NCBI RefSeq assembly: GCF_009720385.1 | Contig: NZ_WARX01000001.1 | Coordinates: 496,001 to 560,000, forward strand | Source of the DNA: Catellatospora vulcania | GTDB taxonomy: Bacteria; Actinomycetota; Actinomycetes; Mycobacteriales; Micromonosporaceae | DNA: 64,000 bases | Direction: 5' to 3' | In this document: one piece after another, positions 22,422 to 30,269 of the stretch | Numbering within the stretch: position 1 is the first letter of the stretch | Layout: each line of letters starts with the position of its first letter | Translations under genes and position numbers: made by a program | The notes under the pieces: generated by a model | Told to the model about the DNA's origin: nothing | The model's input: the letters and a program-made list of their open reading frames with translations, nothing else | The model's database searches: none

Positions 22422-22877
22422 TTGTATCCCCCTGCGACCCCACCCGTCGTGGTGCCGATCCGCCGGCTCGACCCGGACCTGCCCCCGCCGTCGTACGCCC
22501 ATCCGGGCGACGCGGGCGCCGACCTGTACACCGCCGAGGACGTCGTGCTCGCCCCGGGCGAGCACCGGCTGGTGCGCACGGGCGTGGCGATAGCCCTGCC
22601 GGACGGGTTCGTGGGTTTGGTCCACCCCAGGTCCGGTCTGGCCGCCAAACTGGGGGTGACCGTGCTCAACGCTCCCGGCACCGTGGACGCGGGCTACCGG
22701 GGCGAGATCCTGGTTCAACTGATCAACCACGACCGGGCGAACACCGCCAAGATCTCTCGCGGCGACCGCATCGCGCAACTTGTCGTGCAGCGGGTGGAGC
22801 GGGCACACTTCCACGACGTCGCCGAACTGCCGGAGTCCGTACGGGGCACCGGTGGGCACGGCTCGACGGGGAAATGA
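22422..22877 (+). CDS. dut: dUTP diphosphatase
   Basis: The 151-residue trimeric dUTPase has the five family motifs: D-A-G-A-D-L (residue 30 region), P-R-S-G-L-A-A-K (69 region), [10 protein letters not shown] (86 region), G-D-R-I-A-Q-L (113 region) and the flexible C-terminal R-G-T-G-G-H-G-S-T. It hydrolyses dUTP to dUMP and keeps uracil out of DNA. The start is TTG, supported by GGAGG 8 nt upstream; alternative GTG codons inside the frame lack a site. Confidence 0.93.
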   Translation: MYPPATPPVVVPIRRLDPDLPPPSYAHPGDAGADLYTAEDVVLAPGEHRLVRTGVAIALPDGFVGLVHPRSGLAAKLGVTVLNAPGTVDAGYRGEILVQLINHDRANTAKISRGDRIAQLVVQRVERAHFHDVAELPESVRGTGGHGSTGK

Positions 22878-22886
22878 GGAGGAACA

Positions 22887-23864
22887 GTGATCTTCTCGCG
22901 ACGACGTGCGGCCAGCGGTGGCCGGCACGCCAAGGCGGAGGAGCCGAAGTTCGTGGACGCCCGCGCCGCCCGGCGCGCCGCTCTGCTCGGCGAGGACTGG
23001 CAGCCCGAGGAGGCTGACACCCCCGCCGCTCCGGCCGCCAACGGTTTGAACGGCTCCCACCTCCCCGAACCGTCGATCTTCGGCGACGACGGCCCGTACG
23101 ACCTCGACGACGCGCCCGACGCGCCGCGGCTTGACCTGGGCAGCCTGCTGCTGCCCGCGGTCGACGGGGTCGAGATCCGGGTGCAGGCCGGTGAGCAGGG
23201 CGTGATCCAGCAGATCGCGCTCGTGCACGGCCCGAACGCGCTCCAGCTCGGCGTCTTCGCGGCGCCGCGCACCGAAGGCATCTGGGACGAGGTGCGGGAG
23301 GAGATCCGCAAGTCCCTGTTCGCCGACGGGGTGGGCGCCGAGGAGGTTAACGGGCGTTGGGGCATCGAGCTGCGCGCCCGCATCCGTACCCCCGAGGGCT
23401 TCAACGACCTGCGCTTCATCGGCGTCGACGGGCCGCGCTGGATGGTCCGCGCGGTGTTCCAGGGCCCGGCCGCGATCGACGTGACCGAGGCCGGCCCGCT
23501 CACGCTGGTGCTGACCGGCCTGGCCGTGCGCCGCGACGACACCGCCCGCCCGGTCCGCGAGGCGCTGCCGCTGCGCCTGCCGGCCAGCATGGCCGAGGAG
23601 GCCGCCGCCCGGCAGGCCGCCGCCGCGCAGCCGCAACCCGAGCCGCCCGTCGAGCAGCCCCGCCAGTCGCAGTACGGCGACGGCGGCTACGGCGGCGAGC
23701 CGTACGGCGGCTCGGGTAACCAGCTGGTGCCCGGCCGGGTGCCGCCGCCGCCCGCGCCGACGCCGTTCGGCTCGATCGCACCGGCGGGCGCCAACGGCAC
23801 CGCGGCTCCCGCCATCGGCGACGTGCCGCGCCGCAAGCCCTCCCCGCGCCCGCGCCGCGACTGA
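22887..23864 (+). CDS. DUF3710 protein
   Basis: A 325-residue protein. Residues about 80-230 form the DUF3710 core (R-L-D-L-G-S-L-L-L-P, L-Q-L-G-V-F-A-A-P-R-T-E-G-I-W-D-E-V-R, I-G-V-D-G-P-R-W-M-V-R). The ends are low complexity: a basic N-terminus and a Pro/Gly/Gln-rich tail from about 235. It lies 9 nt after dut with AGGAGG before its GTG, and the same order dut-DUF3710 is found across actinobacteria. The function is not established. Confidence 0.88.
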   Translation: MIFSRRRAASGGRHAKAEEPKFVDARAARRAALLGEDWQPEEADTPAAPAANGLNGSHLPEPSIFGDDGPYDLDDAPDAPRLDLGSLLLPAVDGVEIRVQAGEQGVIQQIALVHGPNALQLGVFAAPRTEGIWDEVREEIRKSLFADGVGAEEVNGRWGIELRARIRTPEGFNDLRFIGVDGPRWMVRAVFQGPAAIDVTEAGPLTLVLTGLAVRRDDTARPVREALPLRLPASMAEEAAARQAAAAQPQPEPPVEQPRQSQYGDGGYGGEPYGGSGNQLVPGRVPPPPAPTPFGSIAPAGANGTAAPAIGDVPRRKPSPRPRRD

Positions 23865-24029
23865 CCTCGGCAGACCACGGTTCGTCCTCGGCGCGCCGTC
23901 GCAGACGCGGCGCGCCGAGGCCGTCCCATGTTCGGGCCCGGGGTGTCCCCAGCCGGGGCGCCCCGCAGTAGGCTGGCTGATACGCGCCGCTCGGGGACCT
24001 CGCCCCGGCGGGGAAGGATGAAGCAGGTC

Positions 24030-24419
24030 ATGTCGACCGACGACGCCCGACCACGACATAAAGGGCTGCGTGGCATGCTCCACCGGCTCACCGCCACCGA
24101 TTCCGAGCTCGAGTCGGAGGAGTTGCGGCGGGACACCGAACTCGCGGGCTGCGTCTGTGCGGACACCGTGCACCGCGGCGATCTCGTGAACGTCAGCGGC
24201 CGCCTGCGTACGGTCGTCTACACCCCGCGCACCAACCTGCCGACGCTGGAAGCCGACCTCTACGACGGCACCGACCTGATCACCCTGGTGTTCCTCGGCC
24301 GCCGGCACATCAACGGCATCGAACCGGGCCGCGGGCTGCACGTGCGCGGCCGGGTGGCGGTACGCGACGGTCGCAAGGTCATCTACAACCCTTACTACGA
24401 GCTGGAAGCGGCCGCGTGA
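24030..24419 (+). CDS. OB-fold nucleic-acid-binding domain protein
   Basis: The 129-residue product contains an OB fold: G-D-L-V-N-V-S-G-R-L-R-T-V near residue 48, E-A-D-L-Y-D-G-T-D-L-I-T-L-V-F-L-G-R, then G-R-G-L-H-V-R-G-R-V near 100. It is the counterpart of the small OB-fold protein found between DUF3710 and DUF3159 in actinobacteria. Binding to single-stranded DNA or RNA is likely but unproven. Two in-frame ATGs exist (24018 and 24030); the second has room for the GGAAGG site. Confidence 0.8.
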   Translation: MSTDDARPRHKGLRGMLHRLTATDSELESEELRRDTELAGCVCADTVHRGDLVNVSGRLRTVVYTPRTNLPTLEADLYDGTDLITLVFLGRRHINGIEPGRGLHVRGRVAVRDGRKVIYNPYYELEAAA

Positions 24420-24454
24420 GCGAGCGATCCGCGCGCAGCGAGGAGCAGTCATGA
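24416..24454 (+). CDS. Mini-ORF coupling OB-fold gene to DUF3159 gene
   Basis: A 12-codon frame (V-S-E-R-S-A-R-S-E-E-Q-S) starts at a GTG overlapping the stop of the OB-fold gene and stops in an ATGA overlap with the DUF3159 start. It contains the GCGCAGCGAGGAG core at 24433-24445. It may serve only to carry ribosomes across the gap; whether the peptide is made is unknown. Confidence 0.35.
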   Translation: MSERSARSEEQS

Positions 24455-25155
24455 GCGAACCTGTCACCGACCGTAACCGGCCCCTGGCGGCGGACGGGGA
24501 TCCCGAGGAGCTCCCGCCCTTCGCGGAGCAGGTGGCGCAGCAGCTGGGCGGCTGGCGCGGGATGACCGAGGCGGCCGTCCCGGTCATCGTCTTCGTGCTG
24601 ACCAACATCGTGCTGGGCTTCTGGTTCCCGGCGGAGGAGTCGCGCATCGCGCTGCAGAGCGCCATCGGCGCGTCCGCGGCGGTCGCGATCGGGGTCGCCG
24701 TGGTCCGGCTGGCCCAGAAGCGGCCCGTGCGCTTCGCGCTGAACGGCCTGTTCGGCATCGGCCTGGGCGCGTGGATGGCCTGGGACTCCGGCAAGGAGGT
24801 CGACTTCTACCTGCCGGGCATCTGGATCACCATGGGCCAGATCGTGGTGCTGCTGGGGTCGATCGCGCTGCGCCATCCGATGGTGGGCTGGTTCTGGTCG
24901 GTGATCGCCAACGGCGGGCGTAACGACTGGCGTGAGGACGACCGGCTGGTGCGGGTCTTCTCCCAGTTGACCGCGCTGTGGGCGGCGGTGTTCGCGATCA
25001 AGGTGGTGGTCCAGGGCGGGCTGTGGATGGCCGAGCAGGGCACCGCGCTGGGCATCGCCCGCATCGTGATGGGCACGCCGCTGTTCGCACTGCTGGTCGT
25101 GATCAGCTTCGGCGTCGTCCGCCGGGTCCGCCGCGAGAACCCGCAGCCGGCCTGA
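24451..25155 (+). CDS. DUF3159 membrane protein
   Basis: The 234-residue protein has about five to six transmembrane helices and the DUF3159 signatures L-G-G-W-R-G-M-T-E-A-A-V-P near residue 32, N-G-L-F-G-I near 97, and G-N/W-x-W-S-V-I-A-N-G-G-R-N-D-W-R near 150. It is conserved in actinobacteria next to the TrkA pair (M. tuberculosis Rv2693c). The activity is not known; its genomic link suggests membrane physiology. Confidence 0.88.
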   Translation: MSEPVTDRNRPLAADGDPEELPPFAEQVAQQLGGWRGMTEAAVPVIVFVLTNIVLGFWFPAEESRIALQSAIGASAAVAIGVAVVRLAQKRPVRFALNGLFGIGLGAWMAWDSGKEVDFYLPGIWITMGQIVVLLGSIALRHPMVGWFWSVIANGGRNDWREDDRLVRVFSQLTALWAAVFAIKVVVQGGLWMAEQGTALGIARIVMGTPLFALLVVISFGVVRRVRRENPQPA

Positions 25156-25183
25156 CGCAGGCTAGCCCGACCCCGTTTTAATC

Positions 25184-25242
25184 GACGTTGGCCTATCTGG
25201 ATGAAGTCGATCGCGATTTTGTCATCCAGATAGGCCAACGTC
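25184..25242. terminator. Bidirectional terminator with perfect 21-bp arms
   Basis: Arms 25184-25204 and 25222-25242 are exact inverted repeats around a 17-nt loop and are flanked by T/A-rich tracts (GTTTTAAT on the left, CTATTTTAG on the right). The site is between convergent genes. Confidence 0.85.
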
Positions 25243-25263
25243 TATTTTAGGCGCGTGGGTGGG

Positions 25264-25956
25264 TCAGCGGCGGCGGGAGCGGGTTTTTTCGACGCTGTCG
25301 GCGCCGAGCATGACCGAGCGGACCTGCTCCTCGACCTCGACGGTGCAGACGAAGACCAGCTCGTCGCCGGCCTCGACCGGGTCGTCGGGGGTCGGCGTGA
25401 GCACGCGGCGGCCGCGCACGATGGCGACCAGGGCGCTGTCGGGCGGCAGCGGGATGGAGCGGATCGGCAGGCCGACGTGCGGGGCGTCCTCGGGCAGGGT
25501 GATCTCCACGAGGTTGGCCTCGCCGTGCCGGAAGGTCATCAGCCGGACCAGGTCGCCCACCGTGACCGCCTCCTCGACCAGGGCCGCCATCACGCGCGGC
25601 TTGGAGACGGAGACGTCCACGCCCCACTGCTCGGTGAACAGCCACTCGTTCTCGGCCCGGTTGACCCGGGCGACCACCCGCGGCACCGCGAACTCGGTCT
25701 TGGCGAGCAGTGACACCACCAGGTTGACCTTGTCGTCGCCGGTGGCGGCGACGACCACGTCGCAGGCGGCCAGGTTGATCTCCTGGAGGCTGGACAGCTC
25801 GCAGGCGTCGGCGAGCACCCAGTCCGCGGCGGGCACCCGCTCGGGGCGCAGCATGCGCGGCTGGCGCTCCAGCAGCATGACCTGGTGGCCGTTCTCGATG
25901 AGCTCCTGGGCGATGGAGCGCCCGACGTTGCCCGCCCCGGCGATGGCGACCCGCAT
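25264..25956 (-). CDS. TrkA-family potassium regulatory protein (CeoC-like)
   Basis: The 230-residue protein has an N-terminal RCK/TrkA-N Rossmann fold (V-A-I-A-G-A-G-N-V-G at the start; A-D-A-C-E near residue 50; V-V-A-A-T-G-D-D near 68) and a C-terminal TrkA-C domain (about 135-215). Such proteins bind NAD(H) or nucleotides and gate potassium uptake. It is the second gene of a pair, 11 nt after the other TrkA protein. No membrane subunit is in the pair; the adjacent divergent APC-type permease is a possible partner. Confidence 0.88.
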   Translation of the reverse strand: MRVAIAGAGNVGRSIAQELIENGHQVMLLERQPRMLRPERVPAADWVLADACELSSLQEINLAACDVVVAATGDDKVNLVVSLLAKTEFAVPRVVARVNRAENEWLFTEQWGVDVSVSKPRVMAALVEEAVTVGDLVRLMTFRHGEANLVEITLPEDAPHVGLPIRSIPLPPDSALVAIVRGRRVLTPTPDDPVEAGDELVFVCTVEVEEQVRSVMLGADSVEKTRSRRR

Positions 25957-25967
25957 GGTGACTCCTC

Positions 25968-26630
25968 CTAGGCCGCGGCCGGCGGCGCGGCAGCGATCTT
26001 GGTGACGGTTTCCGCGATGTCGTCGGTGACGAGCATGAAGACCTGGTCGCCGTCCTGCAGCACGGTGGAGGCCGTGGTCAGCGTGCCCAGGCCGAAGCGC
26101 ATGAGGAAGGCGGTCCGGGTGCCGGTCGCGTCCTCCAGCGTGTGCAGCGGATGGCCGATCCAGGCGGGGTTCACCGGGATCTCGATGATGGCGACGGTGC
26201 TGGTGGGGTCGCGGTAGAGCTCGGTGGCGCCCTCGGGCACCAGGTGCCGCACGATGCGGTCGGCGGTCCAGCGCACGGTCGCGACGGTGGGGATGCCCAG
26301 CCGCTCGTACACCTCGGCGCGGCGCTGGTCGTAGATGCGGGCCACGACGCGCTGCACGCCGAACGTCTCGCGCGCCAGCCGGGCGGAGATGATGTTGGAG
26401 TTGTCACCGCTGGAGACCGCGGCGAAGGCGTCGGCGCGTTCGACACCGGCCTGGATGAGCACCTCGCGGTCGAAGCCGACGCCGGTGACGGTGGTGCCCG
26501 CGAAATCGGGGGAGAGCCGCCGGAAGGCGTCGGCGTCCTGATCGATGATCGAGACGGAGTGGCCGCGCGCCTCCAGGCTGTGCGCCAGCGTCGAGCCGAC
26601 CCGGCCGCACCCCATGATCACAACGTGCAC
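25968..26630 (-). CDS. TrkA-family potassium regulatory protein (CeoB-like)
   Basis: The 220-residue product begins with the nucleotide-binding G-C-G-R-V-G-S, has the acidic residue after the second strand (I-I-D-Q-D), V-S-S-G-D-N-S-N near residue 75 and a C-terminal TrkA-C domain with V-L-Q-D-G-D-Q-V-F-M. The GTG start at 26630 follows GGGAGGG. With the next gene it equals the ceoB-ceoC pair of M. tuberculosis and is divergent from an APC permease, an arrangement kept across actinobacteria. Confidence 0.88.
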   Translation of the reverse strand: MHVVIMGCGRVGSTLAHSLEARGHSVSIIDQDADAFRRLSPDFAGTTVTGVGFDREVLIQAGVERADAFAAVSSGDNSNIISARLARETFGVQRVVARIYDQRRAEVYERLGIPTVATVRWTADRIVRHLVPEGATELYRDPTSTVAIIEIPVNPAWIGHPLHTLEDATGTRTAFLMRFGLGTLTTASTVLQDGDQVFMLVTDDIAETVTKIAAAPPAAA

Positions 26631-26796
26631 GTCATGCCCTCCCGACAATGCCGTCGTCCCGGCCCCCGCGAAAGCGGCTCGTCCCGGCGTGCGGACGCCG
26701 AACGGCGCACGGGGACTCCCCACCTTCGCCCAGCCTGCCATGCGCGCGTACGGCGCGCGACATCAGAGTGCCACGTGTGTTCGCGCCGGGGCGTCG

Positions 26797-26802
26797 TAGG
26801 CT
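26797..26802 (+). promoter_or_regulatory. -10 element TAGGCT, leaderless permease gene
   Basis: TAGGCT ends 7 nt before the GTG at 26810. Longer upstream open frame is therefore not favoured as coding. Confidence 0.5.
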
Positions 26803-26809
26803 CCCACAT

Positions 26810-28816
26810 GTGGCGAGACCTACCTCCCTGCTGAAGCGCCTCCTGCTCGGCAGGCCGTTCCGTTCCGACCGACTGCAGCACACCCTGCTGCCCAAGCGCA
26901 TCGCACTACCGATCTTCGCTTCCGACGCGCTGTCCAGCGTCGCCTACGCGCCGGGCGAGATCCTGCTGACCCTGTCGATCGCGGGCGCGGCCGCCTACGC
27001 GTACTCCCCGTGGGTGGCGCTGGCGGTCGTGGTGGTGATGCTGACCGTCGTCGCCAGTTACCGGCAGAACGTGCATGCCTACCCTTCGGGCGGCGGCGAC
27101 TACGAGGTCGCCACGGTCAACCTGGGCTCCAAGTCGGGACTCGCCGTGGCCAGCGCGCTGCTGGTGGACTACGTGCTAACGGTGGCCGTGTCGATCTCGT
27201 CGGGCGTGGAGAACCTCGGGGCCGCGATCCCGCTGATCGGCCGGCACGAGGTGATCACCGCGGTGCTGCTGATCGCGCTGCTCGCCGCCCTCAATCTGCG
27301 CGGCCTGCGCGAGTCGGGCTTCATGTTCGCCATCCCGACCTACCTGTTCATGCTCGCCATGCTCGGCCTGATCGGCTGGGGCGTGATCCGGATCTTCGTG
27401 CTGGGCGAGGACCTGCAGGCCCCGAGCGCGGGTCTGACCATCCTGCCCGAGCACGGCCTGCAGGTCGGCACGAGCTTCGCCTTCGCCTTCCTGCTGGTGC
27501 GCGCGTTCTCCTCGGGTTGTGCGGCGCTGACGGGCGTCGAGGCCATCTCCAACGGCGTGCCCGCGTTCAAGCCGCCCAAGAGCAAGAACGCCGCGACCAC
27601 GCTGCTGATGCTCGGCCTGCTGTCGATCATCATGCTGGTCTCGATCGTGGCGCTGAGCCTCAAGACCGGCCTGCAGTACGTCGAGGACCCGGCCGAGCAG
27701 ATCGTGGGCGTCGCCCCGAACTACGTGCAGCCGACGGTCACCGCGCAGCTGGCGCAGACCATCTTCGACCACTTCCCGCCGGGCTTCTACCTGGTCATCG
27801 CGATGACCGCGCTCATCCTGGTGCTGGCCGCGAACACCGCGTTCAACGGCTTCCCGGTGCTGGGCTCGATCCTGGCGCAGGACCGCTACCTGCCGCGCCA
27901 GCTGCACACCCGGGGCGACCGGCTGGCCTTCTCCAACGGCATCCTGCTGCTGGCCTTCTTCGCGGCGGTGCTGGTCATCGCGTTCCAGGCGGAGACCACC
28001 CGGTTGATCCAGCTCTACATCGTCGGCGTGTTCGTGTCGTTCACGCTGTCGCAGATCGGCATGCTGCGGCACTGGAACCGGCTGCTGCGCACCGAGCGCG
28101 ACCAGGCGGCGCGGCGCCGGATGATGCGGGCCCGTCTGATCAACGGGTTCGGCGCGGTGCTGACCGGCTTCGTGCTGATCCTGGTGCTGGCGACGAAGTT
28201 CACCCACGGCGCGTGGATCTCGATCGCGGCGATGGCGGTCATCTACGCGATCATGGTGGGCATCCGCAAGCATTACGACACGGTCGCCCGTGAGCTGGTG
28301 CCGTCGGAGGAGCGGCCGGTGCTGCCGGCCCGCAACCACGCGATCGTGCTGGTCAGCAAGCTGCACCTGCCGACCATGCGGGCGCTGGCGTACGCGAAGG
28401 CGACCCGGCCGGACACGCTGACCGCGCTGACCGTCAACGTCGACGTCGCGGACACCCGGGCCATCCAGGCCGAGTGGGAGCGCCGCGGCATCAACACCCC
28501 GCTGACCGTGGTCGACTCGCCCTACCGGGAGATCAGCCGGCCCATCATCGAGTACGTGAAGTCGCTGCGCCGGGCCTCGCCGCGCGACGTGGTGACGGTC
28601 TACATCCCCGAGTACGTGGTGGGCCGCTGGTGGGAGCACATCCTGCACAACCAGTCCGCGCTGCGGATCAAGGGCCGGCTGCTGTACGAGCCGGGCGTCA
28701 TGGTCACCAGCGTGCCGTGGCAGCTCGCCTCGACGAACAGCACCGACCTGGACCGGATCGACCGGTCCCTGGTCCGCTCGCCGGCCCGCGGCCCGCGTGC
28801 GGGGGAGGACTCCTGA
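26810..28816 (+). CDS. APC-superfamily permease with C-terminal cytosolic domain
   Basis: A 668-residue protein with about 12 transmembrane helices in residues 45-490, including A-S-D-A-L-S-S-V-A-Y-A-P-G-E near residue 37 and the helix 6 motif A-L-T-G-V-E-A-I-S-N-G-V-P near 240, then a hydrophilic domain of about 170 residues. This is the Rv2690c family, related to amino acid and KUP-type potassium transporters. Its neighbours are two TrkA proteins, so a regulated ion or amino acid symporter is plausible; the substrate is unknown. It overlaps the next gene by one base (TGATG). Confidence 0.85.
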   Translation: MARPTSLLKRLLLGRPFRSDRLQHTLLPKRIALPIFASDALSSVAYAPGEILLTLSIAGAAAYAYSPWVALAVVVVMLTVVASYRQNVHAYPSGGGDYEVATVNLGSKSGLAVASALLVDYVLTVAVSISSGVENLGAAIPLIGRHEVITAVLLIALLAALNLRGLRESGFMFAIPTYLFMLAMLGLIGWGVIRIFVLGEDLQAPSAGLTILPEHGLQVGTSFAFAFLLVRAFSSGCAALTGVEAISNGVPAFKPPKSKNAATTLLMLGLLSIIMLVSIVALSLKTGLQYVEDPAEQIVGVAPNYVQPTVTAQLAQTIFDHFPPGFYLVIAMTALILVLAANTAFNGFPVLGSILAQDRYLPRQLHTRGDRLAFSNGILLLAFFAAVLVIAFQAETTRLIQLYIVGVFVSFTLSQIGMLRHWNRLLRTERDQAARRRMMRARLINGFGAVLTGFVLILVLATKFTHGAWISIAAMAVIYAIMVGIRKHYDTVARELVPSEERPVLPARNHAIVLVSKLHLPTMRALAYAKATRPDTLTALTVNVDVADTRAIQAEWERRGINTPLTVVDSPYREISRPIIEYVKSLRRASPRDVVTVYIPEYVVGRWWEHILHNQSALRIKGRLLYEPGVMVTSVPWQLASTNSTDLDRIDRSLVRSPARGPRAGEDS

Positions 28817-30021
28817 TGACCGCCGTGACGGAGCTGTACGAGGGCGACAAGGTCGAGGTGACCGTCGGGCCGATCGCGCACGGCGGGCACTGCGTGGCCC
28901 GGCACGAGGGTCAGGTGATCTTCGTGCGGCACGCGCTGCCCGGCGAGCGGGTGATCGTGGAGATCACCGAGTTGCACAAGGCGTACCTGCGCGGCGACTG
29001 CGTCGAGGTGATCGAGGCGTCCGCCGACCGGATCACGCCGCGCTGCCCGTACGCCCATGCCAATGGTTGTGGTGGTTGCGACCTGCAGCATGTCGCGTCC
29101 CCGGCGCAGCGGGAGTGGAAGGCGGCCGTGGTGCGCGAGCAGCTCGTCCGGCTGGGCAGGCTGGACGCCGCCGAGGTCGACGCGCTGGGTGTCACGGTCG
29201 CGGCGCTGCCCGGCGGGGACGAGGGCTGGCGCACCCGGGTCCGCTACCGCGCGGACGCGTTGGGCCGTCCGGGGCTGCTCAAGCACCGCTCGAACGAGGT
29301 GGTGGCGATCAGCCGCTGCCGGATCGCGCACCCGGAGATCCAGGCGCTGGACGTGCTGGACCGGCGCTGGCCGGACACCGACCTGATCGACGTGGTCAAG
29401 CCGTCCACCGGCCCGGCGCAGCTGGTCCAGGATCCGCCGCAGCAGATCGTCGAGCGGGCCGCCGGGCACGACTTCACCATCTCCGCGGGCGGGTTCTGGC
29501 AGGTCCATCCCGCCTCGGCGGACACCCTGGTGCAGGCGGTGCTGGAGTTGCTGGACCCGCGGCCCGGCGAGCACGCCTGGGACCTGTACGGCGGCGCGGG
29601 GCTGTTCGCCGCGGCGCTGGCCGACCGGGTCGGGGTCACCGGCGCGGTGACCGTGGTCGAGTCGGCGCGCGACGGCGTCGTGGCGGCCCGGGGCAACCTG
29701 GCGGCCCTGCCGGTGCGCGTCGTGGACATGACAGTGGAACGGGCGCTGCACCGCGACCGGCGGCCCAAGGAGCGGCTGCCGCACCCCGATGTGGTGGTGC
29801 TGGACCCGCCGCGCACCGGGGCCGGGGCCGCGGTGGTCAAGGCGATCACGGCGGCCGGCCCGCGTGCCGTCGCCTACGTCGCCTGCGACCCGGCCGCGCT
29901 CGGCCGTGACGTGCGCACCTTCGGCGAGCAAGGCTGGGAGTTGCGGGCACTGCGGGCGTACGACTGCTTCCCGCAGACCCACCACGTGGAGTGCGTGGCG
30001 CTGCTGGCCCCGCGCGGGTGA
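28816..30021 (+). CDS. TrmA/RlmCD-type class I SAM-dependent RNA uridine methyltransferase
   Basis: The 401-residue protein has an N-terminal TRAM RNA-binding domain (about 8-65), a likely iron-sulfur site (C-P-Y-A-H-A-N-G-C-G-G-C near residue 78), the SAM-binding W-D-L-Y-G-G-A-G-L-F near 255, and the catalytic V-A-C-D-P-A-A-L-G-R-D near 356, where the cysteine attacks C6 of uridine. It makes 5-methyluridine in rRNA or tRNA; which RNA cannot be told. The start overlaps the permease stop, and GGGGGAGG precedes it. Confidence 0.88.
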   Translation: MTAVTELYEGDKVEVTVGPIAHGGHCVARHEGQVIFVRHALPGERVIVEITELHKAYLRGDCVEVIEASADRITPRCPYAHANGCGGCDLQHVASPAQREWKAAVVREQLVRLGRLDAAEVDALGVTVAALPGGDEGWRTRVRYRADALGRPGLLKHRSNEVVAISRCRIAHPEIQALDVLDRRWPDTDLIDVVKPSTGPAQLVQDPPQQIVERAAGHDFTISAGGFWQVHPASADTLVQAVLELLDPRPGEHAWDLYGGAGLFAAALADRVGVTGAVTVVESARDGVVAARGNLAALPVRVVDMTVERALHRDRRPKERLPHPDVVVLDPPRTGAGAAVVKAITAAGPRAVAYVACDPAALGRDVRTFGEQGWELRALRAYDCFPQTHHVECVALLAPRG

Positions 30022-30106
30022 CCGCGGGCGGCGCCACGGCGAGCAGGGGTGAGTGAAGGTCTCGTGAAGGGGTGGCGAGCCGGTGAGCGGCCGTGCGTGC
30101 TGCCGA

Positions 30107-30112
30107 TAGACT
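30107..30112 (+). promoter_or_regulatory. -10 element TAGACT upstream of the dxs leader ORFs
   Basis: TAGACT ends 8 nt before an ATG at 30121. This is the probable promoter of the dxs transcript, which would then start at or near the first small ORF. Confidence 0.45.
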
Positions 30113-30120
30113 TCCCCGAC

Positions 30121-30195
30121 ATGGGTAAGCGGAACGTAGGGCACCCCCACCGGAGTGCCGTGCGGAACGCCGGCGAGAGCGAGGCGAAGGCATGA
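30121..30195 (+). CDS. Leader ORF 1 upstream of dxs (24 codons)
   Basis: A leaderless-type ATG opens a 24-residue frame rich in Arg, Gly and Glu (begins [10 protein letters not shown], ends E-S-E-A-K-A). Its stop overlaps the start of a second small frame (ATGA at 30192). It may be a coupling or leader peptide. There is no similarity to a protein I know. Confidence 0.35.
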   Translation: MGKRNVGHPHRSAVRNAGESEAKA

Positions 30196-30269
30196 GCAGG
30201 CGAAGCGAGCAAGTCGTGACGTTCTGCGCCGTTCATGTCGCCGACCAGCGCAGCGAGGAGAAGGTATGA
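30192..30269 (+). CDS. Leader ORF 2 upstream of dxs (25 codons)
   Basis: This frame starts inside the ATGA of leader ORF 1 ([10 protein letters not shown]) and ends D-Q-R-S-E-E-K-V with a stop overlapping the dxs ATG. The GCGCAGCGAGGAG core at 30248-30260 lies within it and supplies the dxs ribosome binding site. Three frames are thus chained by two ATGA overlaps. Confidence 0.35.
   Translation: MSRRSEQVVTFCAVHVADQRSEEKV

Noticed and set aside
26648-26809. 54-codon N-terminal extension of the permease
   Set aside because: It is basic, non-conserved in type, and crosses the TAGGCT box and the promoter of the divergent TrkA gene.
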